Positions 19,636 through 30,196 of a stretch of 64,000 bases of DNA are shown in pieces; the first letter of the stretch is position 1; each line of letters starts with the position of its first letter. This DNA is from Symbiotaphrina buchneri. Lineage: Eukaryota > Ascomycota > Symbiotaphrinales > Symbiotaphrinaceae. The stretch covers positions 310,001 to 374,000 of the forward strand of contig BCIG01000019.1 of the NCBI GenBank assembly GCA_001599915.1. The letters are read 5' to 3'. Under the pieces are notes generated by a model, which had not been told where the DNA came from, ran no database searches, and was given only the letters and a program-made list of their open reading frames with translations. The translations under genes and the position numbers were made by a program.

Positions 19636-22485
19636 CTAGCTGTGCGGCAGTGTACTCGTCGAGACCCGGGGTCCACCATTGACTTTACCGTCAGAATCGG
19701 CACTTCCTTGCTCACTTGCTTGTCTCTCCATGTCCGATCTGATAGGAGCAACTGGCTGAGGATTCTCCTCAGCGTCCGAGAAGTCAGTAAACCCGCTCAC
19801 ATTGGACAGCATGGAGCTACTCCTTCCTCTCGGACCCCGGTGCGGAGGCTCCGCAATGGGTTGCGGTTGAGGCACCTGAGGTCCAAAAGTAGAGTAGCCG
19901 AAGGAAAATGGTCCGCGAGGAGGTTGGTTCGGTAAAGTAGAGGTGGCACTGTCCATGAGAACTGGGCTCTGAGCAACGGATTGTTGGGTTCGCTGTTGCT
20001 GCTGTTGCTGCTGCTGCTGCGGGGCTAGTTCAATGGCATGGATTTGGCGCCAAGCTTGCTGGCTGCGAGCTTGCGTCTCCTGGATGTTGCGGCTCAAAGT
20101 GGCAATCTGTTCTAGGTAGATCTTTTCCCTTGCCTGACGTTCGGCCTCTTTAAGAGCTATCTCCCGATTCCGGCGCTCTTTTTCGTCCAGACCCTGAGCG
20201 TTCGCAGAAGTTATCCGTTCGTGCTGTTCAATGAGCTTGGCGTAACGGGCTTGAAGACGTTCATGCTTTTGCTGGATCGCTCCCGCTTCAGCTTCCACGT
20301 TTTGACTTTGTCGCTCAGCTTCCGCTCTGCTTCTTGCCAGTTCATCGCGGGCGGCCGCCTGGCGCTCCTTTTGTATTTCCCATTGTTCCTTCAATGACCG
20401 CCATTCGTTCAGCTCCTCCTCCGGGATGGTACCAAGCTTGTCAACCTCAGCTGAGATGGCAGCAGATGCATCCTCGGCTTGCCGGATATGCTGATTGATC
20501 TGCATGACGCGCTGACGGTATCTTTCATCGCCACCGCCGGACGTCGACAAGCGTGACGTCAAGTTGTCAGTTTCCTTCTTGATGGAAGTCAGCGAAGACT
20601 TATGCTCCTTTCGACTTCGTTTAAGTCGATTGCGGGAATCGTTCAATGTTGCTTCAGCAGCAGCGATGGAGTTTTTAAGCGTGGTGGTTGGGGAAGATGG
20701 TCGGAGAGCTTGATGTACCGGCGGTGACACAGGCGAAAGCGCTTGTTCTCCTGAAGGCGAAGGATGCGTGATAACACTTTGCTCGTAGATGACAACATCA
20801 TCCGCACTTCTGACAAACTCGCACCAGTATGTGGACAGTGGAGTGAGGCCGAAGATCTCGCCAGCGTATCGAGCCCCCTTTCTCGTCGTCGTCCCATCTT
20901 CACCCTCAGCTCCCGTTCCGTCAAGCCTGCAGATGCCGGTTGATGTCCAATCAGCCCTGTTCACCCGAACATAGAATGGTTTTGATTTGTCGATGGTTGA
21001 ACCCGAAGTAGTGTGCCGGTTTACAGAGGATGGTTCCTCCTCTGGAAAGAAACTAGTACTGAACCATATACTTGTCGACCCGATGTGGGTTATCCAAATG
21101 CGACCCTCTTCCAACTCAAAAGGAGCGTTTCCAAGATTGGTGATGTCTGTGGCTTTGGCGCCAGCAGCCTCTGCCGTAGCTTGCGACTGCTCGTACTCCT
21201 TCAGGAAGATAACCTTGGTGCTGGCTACAGCTGCCCACAACGGCTGTTGACTTCGAACGAGCGTGCCTTGTTTTCTCCTTCGTTTGCCGCTGGACAGTTT
21301 CTCTTTCCCCTCCTTCTGTGGCGGTGCGCTAATGACCGGTGTATCCGGAACTGAGGCAGAAGCACCGTCTGGCCCGTCCCCAGCAACCCCGCTGGATTGC
21401 GGTTGGCCGCCAGCAGCTTCTGGGTCCAACCTCTTTTCAGTAGGATGGGATTGGGCCATCTCCCGCCTCGAGAGCCAACGGCGAACCATTCTGACCAAAC
21501 CTTGCGACAAGATATGCACCGCTAAAAGACTGCGCAGCCAGCTGCTGGTAGTCTTGGAAGCCGACTCCAGTGTTGGCAGAGATGCCATCGATCCCAGCGA
21601 CTCATCCATATGGCTATCAGCCAATGGCCAAAAGAAGCTGAGCCCAGATTTCCGGAAACCCTTCAGTCGCAAAATATGCGACAGGGTTATAATAACAACA
21701 CATAATGTAACACTATTCGAGCTCCCATTCTTGCCTGCATGCCCACCACCCAAGGAGATTGCGATGACTGCCTGAGTGAGGTCCAGTGCAAAGCTCTGCG
21801 CTGGACCCCACAGAAAAAGCCAAAATATGAGGAAGACGGCATCGGCGATGGCGATGGTGGCCAGAGAAGGGGTCCCGCCGGAACTGTGAAACATGTCACT
21901 GAGCGACGGCAAGGAGGAGAGCGAGGCTGTGCTGGGGGGAAAGAATGTTAGGGTCGCAAAAAGGAGTTGGACGAGCGTAAGAATCGTCGGTGGAAGTTGC
22001 AGCAGGATGATGAGGATTGCTATGGTATCGCCCAAGGGACAAGATCGGAGGATGGTCAGAGCGAATGACACGGCGCCACCGCCATCATGCACCGCCGGGT
22101 TGTTGGCGGCGTTGACGTCGATGCTGCGATGGGGAGACTCGTCCATGTTTTGCTTCGCATTCGCGTTCTGGTAGGTTTCATGGCCATCCGATGACGTTTC
22201 CGAAGGCCTTCTGCTATCCGGCTCGCTCGATCTGCCCTCACATCCTCCTTTCGCGTCCTCTGCTGAACCATTTGCCAGTCCCTCCGCAGCCGAGCCTGAC
22301 GGTAAGGACTGGGAGGAAGAGGCCGGAGAAGGGGACGGTGGAGTAACGGCTTGCTGCTTTCCCTGCCCGCCAGATTGAAGGTGAGTATTGGACCGCTGTC
22401 TTACCACCTTCTTGCCTGGGACGGCGAGCCCATTCTCGTGACGGCCACTCGGAATCTGTCTTTTGGGTGCGGTACGTGAGGGCAT
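19636..22485 (-). CDS. acrB: AcrB-like ubiquitination-network protein (TM, coiled coil)
   Basis: Single-exon gene, 949 residues from the Met at 22485 (MPSRTAPKRQIPSGRHENGL); an in-frame extension to 22662 exists but looks like leader sequence. It resembles Aspergillus AcrB, a coiled-coil membrane protein tied to ubiquitin-dependent regulation including carbon repression. Order: basic, Ser/Pro-rich N-terminus; hydrophobic segments near residues 160-290 (DTIAILIILLQLPPTILTLV, IADAVFLIFWLFLWG, SVTLCVVIITLSHIL); a beta-rich middle domain with WFSTSFFPEEE; a long coiled coil at about 600-810 rich in Glu, Arg and Gln; a poly-Gln run; and a Pro/Ser-rich tail. Function beyond the family assignment is inference. 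Confidence 0.82.
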   Translation of the reverse strand: MPSRTAPKRQIPSGRHENGLAVPGKKVVRQRSNTHLQSGGQGKQQAVTPPSPSPASSSQSLPSGSAAEGLANGSAEDAKGGCEGRSSEPDSRRPSETSSDGHETYQNANAKQNMDESPHRSIDVNAANNPAVHDGGGAVSFALTILRSCPLGDTIAILIILLQLPPTILTLVQLLFATLTFFPPSTASLSSLPSLSDMFHSSGGTPSLATIAIADAVFLIFWLFLWGPAQSFALDLTQAVIAISLGGGHAGKNGSSNSVTLCVVIITLSHILRLKGFRKSGLSFFWPLADSHMDESLGSMASLPTLESASKTTSSWLRSLLAVHILSQGLVRMVRRWLSRREMAQSHPTEKRLDPEAAGGQPQSSGVAGDGPDGASASVPDTPVISAPPQKEGKEKLSSGKRRRKQGTLVRSQQPLWAAVASTKVIFLKEYEQSQATAEAAGAKATDITNLGNAPFELEEGRIWITHIGSTSIWFSTSFFPEEEPSSVNRHTTSGSTIDKSKPFYVRVNRADWTSTGICRLDGTGAEGEDGTTTRKGARYAGEIFGLTPLSTYWCEFVRSADDVVIYEQSVITHPSPSGEQALSPVSPPVHQALRPSSPTTTLKNSIAAAEATLNDSRNRLKRSRKEHKSSLTSIKKETDNLTSRLSTSGGGDERYRQRVMQINQHIRQAEDASAAISAEVDKLGTIPEEELNEWRSLKEQWEIQKERQAAARDELARSRAEAERQSQNVEAEAGAIQQKHERLQARYAKLIEQHERITSANAQGLDEKERRNREIALKEAERQAREKIYLEQIATLSRNIQETQARSQQAWRQIHAIELAPQQQQQQQQQRTQQSVAQSPVLMDSATSTLPNQPPRGPFSFGYSTFGPQVPQPQPIAEPPHRGPRGRSSSMLSNVSGFTDFSDAEENPQPVAPIRSDMERQASEQGSADSDGKVNGGPRVSTSTLPHS
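19992..20020. repeat. CTG/CAG triplet tract coding poly-Gln
   Basis: Interrupted CTG repeat on the plus strand that encodes a run of nine to ten Gln in the AcrB-like protein, after its coiled coil. Confidence 0.8.
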
Positions 22486-23081
22486 GGAAGGCGTCTCCCG
22501 ACGAAGACGTGCCCAGCCAGCCCGACAAGTCTCTACCAGACAGCGTCGACAGACAGGGCGGGTGGGTACTCCAGCACTAAGCGGTATGTCAAGAGGCGAA
22601 GAAGGGGTCGAGTGATATCCCTGAGCCTGTCTAAATGGTGAGAACAGGACAGGGCTGGACACCGGAGAGTAGGAATATTATTCTGGGAATTTGCTGAGAT
22701 GTGTAAAGGTATGCTGTGGGCAGAGGAAAGGCAGCAAAGACATTCACATCCAAAGAGTTTCGGTAGTACTAACCACAAGCGTGAAGCACTGTGCAACCAG
22801 AAAGAAGGCAGGGCTGACTAAGGTAGCACCTGTGTGTGCAAATTACGTTACACTTCCATGTACCGTAAAGGTAAAGCTGTTATAATACACCCCGTATTCG
22901 TACACAGGCCCGAGCACCATACACCTACAGTTGTTCCGATCAAGGACATCCAAGGTTGGAATTTCCCCTCATCCCGGCCAATTCCTTCACCTATCTTGCT
23001 CATGGTCCATAATAATTTGTGACGCTAGGAGCATAGGGAAAGGCAAGAGATCTTGTAAGCCAAAGTAACCTTACAGTTATG

Positions 23082-23102
23082 CCTACCTACCTTACCTTAC
23101 CA
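23082..23102. repeat. TTACC pentamer run
   Basis: CCTACCTACCTTACCTTACC in a spacer. An inverted copy lies about 130 bp downstream. Confidence 0.65.
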
Positions 23103-23228
23103 GTTGACCTCAACATTCTGAAAGCTTTTGGCTTTCGAGGGCTTCGGACCCACCGGACGCTAAAACAGACAGCCGTTGACCAGTCATCCATGAAAGGTGA
23201 AGCTACAGTACCCTTACTAAATCAGGTC

Positions 23229-23242
23229 AGGTAAGGTAAGGT
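23229..23242. repeat. GGTAA pentamer run
   Basis: AGGTAAGGTAAGGT, the reverse sense of the run at 23082. Confidence 0.65.
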
Positions 23243-24036
23243 CGCTGCAGTACGAGTACGAGTACCAGTTCAGTACTGTGTTTACCTGATCCGTCATCGT
23301 TGTTGGATGGCAGCTCTATTATTATTTACGCCTACCCATTCGTCAAAAAAGGACGGACTCGCCGTGAAAGACGCAAGGAGACGGGGAGCGAGGACGAGCG
23401 GAGTATCGTGTCTTCCTTGGACCTTGAGCTAGGTAAATCATCAATACGAGGGAGTGGTCAGGTGCACTGGCAAACATTATCCTTCCTCAGCTTGACGGGA
23501 ATGATATAAAATAAAATAGCTAGATTCTACCACATACTATCTCGTATGACTTTATTAGACAGTACCCATTTGTCCCGTAGGGCGCTGTTAATTCGTGCGA
23601 GTGAAGGCCGAGGCATGGGAAAGAAGAACCGCGTCTGCGCTGGTGTGCAGCGTCCAGAATTCCCGAGTCGTGCATGCTGCTACTCCATGGGGCAATCGGC
23701 GTTGGTGATCATGCTCCGTCCGGGCCAACCCCTGCACGGCTTGAATCGCTGAACCCACAGACTCAGAGGCCCGCAGGCCCCGCACACACAGTGAGAACAC
23801 AGATTATCGGAGGCAGTCGTGCCACATCTGGCGCCAAGTGTGCCTCCGCATTGCTTGCCGCTGCTAGGATTACAGGACGGGAAACATGCAGCTGGAGAAG
23901 CTATGGGAGGCATCAATTATCAACCGCACACTATAACATCCTTGCAACGGAGCTGCATACCGCACCGTTTATCTACACTGATCATTACCCTTGTTCACAG
24001 GGTAACAGGGGTCTCGGCATGCGCTCGCCGCCCAGT

Positions 24037-26089
24037 CTAGTCTTCCTGTTCAGCCGTCGCTGTCGCCGCTGCCGCTGCGTCAGTCAAATCGGCAGTCGAA
24101 GGCCTCGCGGCGGGATTGCCCGCTGCCGGCACACTAGAGTCCTGCAGTCTGAGGAACAGCTGGTCATCTTCTTCGGCATCCAGTTGCATGAGGAATGTCT
24201 CCCAAAGCTCGATCAACTAGACGCGCCATGTTAGCATGGACAAAGACAATCAAAAGCCATACGGAAACACCGACCTCCTTTTGCGCTTCGACCGCGCTCT
24301 CCAAGAACGTCTCGACACCGCTCTTGAAATCATCCACCTTCTCCCTTTCGAATCTCTCCAGCTCGCTCCTCAACAATCGCCCCATGTCCTCGAAAAGTAA
24401 ACGAGCTTGGTGAACTCTTCGCTCAGCATCAGCCACGTCAGCATTGAGCTGATTGAGCCTGTCTTGCTGCGATTTGCCTTGCCGCAAAATCTTTTCTTGA
24501 GTAGATTTGCGCTTCTGCAACTCAGATTCGGCCGCATGCCAAGAATGAAACGCCTTCTGTCTCTGACCAAAAGCTGTCTTGACGCTGCCATTCAGACGTA
24601 TGTATTCATCGACCGTGATGCCTATCGTGAGAATGTCCTGCTGCGCTTGTCGCTCATAAAGTTCCTTGATCCGTATTTGCAGCCCCGAAAGGCCTTCCAA
24701 TGGTAATGACAAAGATGGCGACAGTTCAACAGTCGCGAGGGAGTGCAGCGAGGCGGAGAACTCGCCAGCTGCTTCAGCAAGATGCTTGCGCTGACTGATG
24801 ACAGTTTCTATTGCTTTGTCAAGGGCCTTCAGTTGATTCTCTAGAGCGTCGAGATAGATCTTGCGATCATGGAACCACTTCCGAAGAAGTAAGCTACCGC
24901 TTCGAAAGCTTCTCAAGGCATAGTATCGCAACTTACGTCGTCATGCTCGATGAACTTCCCACTGCTGCCGCCAACGTTGATTCCAATCGCACTGAACATA
25001 CCCTTACTTTCGCCAAACCCGGGATCTTTTCGTTCTTTGTGCTTGATGTCCATATTGAAAGACTCACTTTCAAGGAATAGTTTTAGGTCACCGTCATGTT
25101 GAAGTATTGGATGTGCGGCAGTTTTGTTCAACATTCGTTCAAGGGCGGCCCTTCGTGATTCGACGAAGTCCGCATCAAAACGACCAACTGCTTGCTTCTC
25201 CGGAGGTGGCGGAATCACCACGCCGGGATTATTGTTATGCAGCTGGCTATAAAGCCACAAGAAATCCCGATAACGTCTACTCACTGCAAATTCCGACTGC
25301 CTGTAAGCTTTCGAGGTTGTCTGATCCAGACATCAGCACGTGCTCTGTTATAGGGACTTGAAAAACAAATTACCCATGTATGAACCTGATATACGGTATG
25401 TGAACTCGTCATATCTCCCACCTTATGTGGGTCTCCGACGGTTATACGGAAGCTGGGCTTAGCTGCTTGCTCGACGCTCACACTCGGTTGAGCTTGTCTC
25501 CGGACAGCTTCCCCGCTATGCGGTTGCACGGGTGGTGGTTGGCGTGGTCGTCCGGATATAGCTTCATCGTCAGAAGAGTCCTTAGCAGCCTTGCCCAACG
25601 ATCCTTCAAGACTTTCCGAGGTAGGACGCGCAGTACGGAGGGGCAATTGCTCTTTCTGCGGAGGTGCTGGAGGCTCATCTGGCTCCGATGCTGCTGTAAA
25701 ATTGTCCCCTAATGGCCCGAGCGGTCCAATCGAGTCATCTACAGCTTCCAATCTCACGGTGTGGGCTCCGCCCTTCCTGTTGATTCTCGAGCGACTGGCA
25801 GGGGATCTGCCTGCTTTGGGCGAACTGGATGAAGCAGCTTGGTCGAGCTTAGTCTGCATAGTCGGATCTACCACGAATAAGTCTCTAAACAAGCATAGAT
25901 GCGGTGGTCTTCAGGGCGCAACCTGCTGCTTTGGCGACTTCGGACTCCCCAGCTTTGGCTAAGTTCACGTGTGAGCTTGAGCGCGATGGCTCGTCTGTAC
26001 GGCGACACCGTTAGCTTCCTTCGCTACTCGTATCATAGAATATAGATCAGACCTCCCCAAGGCGAGTCACCGCCGTTCTCTAGGTCCAT
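24037..26089 (-). CDS. VPS5: Sorting nexin VPS5 (PX and BAR domains)
   Basis: Retromer-associated sorting nexin for endosome-to-Golgi recycling. Firm exons: 26089-26053 (MDLENGGDSPWG), one starting at 25994, one ending at 25374, then 25320-24937, 24877-24275 and 24216-24037. The join between 25994 and about 25850 is not settled; one option links SRSSSH to TKLDQAASSSS through a 5' site near 25967. The N-terminal third is Ser/Pro-rich with VDDSIGPLGPLG. The PX domain reads FRITVGDPHKVGD, VYQVHTWTTSKAYRQSEFAV and SRRYRDFLWLYSQL, with PPPPEKQAVGRFD as the lipid-binding loop. The BAR domain is helical, ending LIELWETFLMQLDAEEDDQL. The donor of the last intron is GTCGGT. Confidence 0.88.
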
Positions 26090-26680
26090 GGTAGCTGATG
26101 TTGGTGATGATGGCGAGTTCATGCGCAGCCGGAAGACTCCGTGGATGCGTACGGTGGTAAGGAGTAGGTCGTTGGTGGTGTTTAGACCTCGCCAAGATCC
26201 GCGGTCCAGAGCTGACGAACGAGCTCGGGGGCGGCAGGTTGCCCTTCGGCTACAGGTAGATTAGGTGCATTAACGAAAGGAGGAACGACGGTGCCTCTAT
26301 GGACTTTTTGATCACAAATTGTTTGTAATCGTATTGTGAATCGAAAGACAGCGTGTTTCTCATATCTCCTTTCAAGATGCGATGCCTTAATTTGGTGAAG
26401 CTTCGATGCTTTACATGTGAAGCATAGCAATATGACAAATAAAGACTCCAGCTATGCCACCATGCAATGCAAAAAGCTTGTACTCATGGTTAATGCAAGC
26501 CACGAGCAGCTGCTGGAAGGAACGCCAATTCGCTCAGATGCCTCGCCCTGAAATCCTTTGAGATGGCATCTGCATGCATACCAAGCAATCCCCAACTCCA
26601 CCTGCAGCCAATGTCCATCCAGCAAACGATGCCGGCGCCATCAACTACCCACCAAATGACAAAAGGAGCAGAGCTGCTCT
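26090..26680. other. Spacer between VPS5 and CDH1
   Basis: VPS5 promoter and CDH1 3' UTR, both genes on the minus strand. No open frame here is supported. The part near 26320-26420 is more AT-rich than its surroundings. Confidence 0.5.
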
Positions 26681-28757
26681 TCACCGGATCATTCCCCAAC
26701 CGTCGAGTTTCCCTTGGCCTTCTCCTGCGGCGCCTTTCTTTTTGAAACAATTCCAGAATCTGAGTGTCTCGTCACCGGCACCCGTGACGATCACCTGCCC
26801 GTCAGGGCTCATGGCAAGATAGAGAACCCGGTACGTGTGGCCTGTCAAGCTCACCACTTGGGTCATGCTTGGATACTTCCACACCACAATCTGATTCTGG
26901 CTGTAACCATGGGTACTGACGATCTCGTTTGAGTTCTTGGACCATGCTAGGTTGCAGACCTGCGATCCTGTATCAATCTCCTGAACCATTTGACCGGTCA
27001 AGGTGTTCCAAAACTTTATGCGACGATCAGCAGTGCCACCGCCGGAAGCTAGGAGTCCATGTTGATGAGGAGACCATGCTATTGCCTTTACAGCAGCCGT
27101 GTGCTCGCTGAATTTCCAGGTGGGCTGATCGGACAATTTATCCCATACCATGAGTTTGTTGTCGTTGCCCCCACTTGCAAGCTGGCCGTCTTCGCAATTC
27201 CACCTTAAACCACATACCTCTTGCTTATGGCCAACGAGCTTCCGAAGATACTGATCAGGCTGCCGCACATCTCGATGGTAGATAAGGCGATCTCGAGAGC
27301 CAGAAGTGAGTATATGATCGTTCCAAGCCAGTGCACCAACTCGAGCTGTATGACCAGTCATGGTACGCAGGCGCCTACAGCGTTCGGCGTCCCAAATTTG
27401 CACAAGGCCCTTATTTGTTCCTATTGATATATGGGACCCCTGGAGATGTCAGCCACATTTCCTAAAAAGGACACGGCGGTCACGTACTCGTTGTATCCAG
27501 CTAACGCTTGTCACCACATCATCCTGAAGGTCGCACAACTTGGTCACACTTCCAGACTGTGAGTTCCACATGTACACGCAGCTGCCAAGGCCTACGCCGA
27601 GTACATTGCTGCTTCCCCAATCCACCAAGTTGAGATAGAAGTCATCAGCTAGATCGGGTGCATCGAGTACTTTGTATGGTACCTTGCTGACAACTCGGGG
27701 AGCTTTGCGCGGGCTTAATAGCATTCGCTGGCTGTCGAACCGAACCGGGGAAAGACTATAGATTTCTGATCGAGCATTGAGATTCGGCCCATGCCGGCTC
27801 TGCGGAGTCCGCGACGGCGTCAGCCGGCCTGAGGCGTTCGTATGATGACGAGGCGACATGTACGTGAAAAGATTCTTATGGGGTGTTGAGGGAGTGAGCG
27901 TAGAACTCGGAAGAGAAGTAGATGAGCCATTGCCTGGAGGAGTACGTGAACGGGTGTTGTCGTTGTACGAAGTGGAATGAGTGGAGGGTGGTAATGTCGA
28001 ATCGGGGCTCAGGTTTGGCGGTGTTGGTTGTGGGATTGTCTGATCAAACAGTTCTGCTCGGAGCAAGGTGGAGAAAGTCCTATTTGCTTCTTCCGCTTCA
28101 AGCACAAGGTATCAGCACCATCATGACCCACTCGTGCTTAGGGAATTCGATGCTTCAAACGTACTCTTCTGGAAGTGCAATTCCCCGTGGGGAGTCCGTT
28201 TCTTGGTCTTGGATGGTGTTGCAGGTGAGCCATCTTCATGTAGAAGACTAAAACTGGCCTGAAGGTCCTGCCCTTCACGATTTGGTATGAATCTGGATCA
28301 AGTGTATCAGCTTTGCTCAAATGAGTTGCATAGCGGCATGCCTGGACATCCTGGCATCCAGTACAAGATGGGCCCCGGACTCTGAAGCATGCTCGACCAG
28401 GGAAGTCCAGCTGCTAACCAAGACATTTGCAGTCAAAAGACATCGAAGAACTGACCTATCGCCGTACACCCTTTGCCTTTTCCTACTTGGACTGCCACCC
28501 GGGGTCCTGTCTCTTTGCCGTCCTGCCTCTTCATTGGATTCTCTCAGAGCTCTATTTAGAGCTTCCGGGTTGATGGGTTCCGAATCAGCCCTACTATGTC
28601 CGTTGAGGGCATGACCGTTCAAGTGTTGTCGCTTGCCTGTCGCAATTGGTGGGGTTCTGGTGCCTGAAATGGAGGGTAAGGGCGGGGTATGTAGTCGTTC
28701 CGTGACAGCTTCCGACGTGGACGTCAGGGCGCCAGGTTCAATGTCGTTATCGAGCAT
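26681..28757 (-). CDS. CDH1: CDH1/Fizzy-related activator of the APC/C
   Basis: WD40 activator that brings substrates to the anaphase-promoting complex in late mitosis and G1. Exons 28757-28456, 28292-28165, 28095-27488 and 27439-26681 encode 598 residues. The N-terminus is Ser/Pro-rich with probable CDK sites. The C-box is spliced together: GDRFIPNREGQ, formed across the 163-bp intron 1. A Thr-Glu-Glu junction follows (HFQKTEEANRTFSTLLRAEL). Then ILLSPRKAPRVVSKVPYKVL-type linker (here MLLSPRKAPRVVSKVPYKVL) precedes seven WD40 repeats, starting with DAPDLADDFYLNLVDW. The protein ends WGMIR, giving the C-terminal Ile-Arg tail that docks to TPR subunits. LDAPDL and VWDKLS support CDH1 over CDC20, as does the C-terminal Arg tail context. 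Confidence 0.95.
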
Positions 28758-30196
28758 GGCGCCGAGTGAGTTGAAGCTCAGACTTGCCGTGGGTGGTTAG
28801 GGCGTGCGCTCTCCAGTGGAGTGGAGTGAAGGGACGAGTCAGGCAAACTGACGCTGTGAGCAAGATCACTCGGGAACGTTGTAGATGCCGAGAGGCAAGA
28901 GGAGTACGGTCGAGTGAAATGCAATGCTGATCTTCCGTTGAAGCCTTCGCCGATACCTCAGCTCTTTCGGGTGGGATCCCAGCTGCCGCTTGAGCTCGTC
29001 GAGCCTACAGGCTTCCCTATCGCTTGATGCCGCGGCGCATGACCCCAGGGTGGTGCTCCCAAAGAGAAGGAAGAACGCGGCAGAATCGTGAACAGCTGGA
29101 CTAATCCGAAGCAGTGTTGTGGCCGTTCGAACTGGAGCTACCTGGTAGGGGGATCTTTGCCGTTGCCGTTGCTGCCCCTTCCCTCTTGCTCAAGTCTGCA
29201 GGTGCAGGTGCAAGTGCAGGTACTTCGTACTCCGTACGTTGCTCGGTTGGTACTCTTGTACATCCACGTTCTTGGCACTTTCGGATCTCAACTTTGAACT
29301 ACGGCTCTTAACCGAGCAACGCACGCAACGCACGATTACCTCGAAAAATATGTGCAGCGTACTTTATAATGATAATATGCGGTGCCCTCAGCGATAATGA
29401 TCTTTGATCAGGTCATCAATTTTAATACCTTGTCACGACCAGCACCATCACAGACAATGTTTGTTACTTCAATCGCGAACGACCGTGAAGGCAAGGGGTT
29501 CTGGGTGGATGCAGGCTCGTCTTCTGTGCACTTGGACGTGTCCTTCTTCCTAGCGTGAAAACGTGCACCTGAAAATCAAAACAAAAGGGACCAGACGAAC
29601 GGGTCAGGCTAGGTGTTGCTGTCGTAAAAGATTGGATGCGTGTCGCACCGTTTGAGGACGCGGAGGATGTCGCTCTTGATTTGCTACAGAACCACCCTTG
29701 CCTGCAATGACATCGCCGCCCTACAAAGTACGAGCGCTGCTAGGAGGCGCCCTTATGACTACACTAGGGAGGCATGATTGGTCGCTGTGCACAGACACGG
29801 GCCAGAATCGCTGGCAGCTTGTGGTCGTCGGTCCTTGAGCGTTCATTGTCGATCTATCGCTTAAGCTTAGCAGTGAACTCGTAAATTTGCAAGAGTAGCA
29901 GATTATCGGTGGGACTGGTGTTCATGTGTATTCTGAATGATCGAGTATCGGACCATATCTTGCACTGAAACTCCGCCAATATAGATAGATACCTGAGGTA
30001 AGGTAGATACCAGATGCATCAAAGACCAGAGCTGTGACGCTTCTCACGGTTTAACCTTAGTGCCTAATTCAGGACTGCGGGAGCTTGGGCCCATCATCTT
30101 CCCGCTTAAATCTGATTGCTCGATTCGGTGTGATCGCATGCAGCCCTCCGAGGCCTCGTTTATGCCCGCGCCTCCCTGAACCTCCGAGTCAAGCAC
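28758..30196. other. Divergent spacer, CDH1 and aminopeptidase promoters
   Basis: About 1.4 kb between outward-facing genes. It holds GTACTTCGTACTCCGTACG at 29219-29237 and a short GGTAAGGT near 29997. I found no gene, RNA or element in it. Confidence 0.5.

Larger units (their letters stand above)
22486..24036. other. Gene-poor spacer with TTACC motifs
   Basis: About 1.5 kb upstream of the AcrB-like gene and downstream of VPS5. It carries the pentamer motif at 23082-23102 and in inverted sense at 23229-23242, and a GTACGAGTACGAGTACC stretch near 23250-23266. Open frames such as 23674-24234 have no family features and run antisense to the VPS5 end. Confidence 0.5.

Noticed and set aside
23674-24234. 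Plus-strand frame of 186 residues
   Set aside because: Its second half is antisense to the last VPS5 exon and its first half has no family signature.
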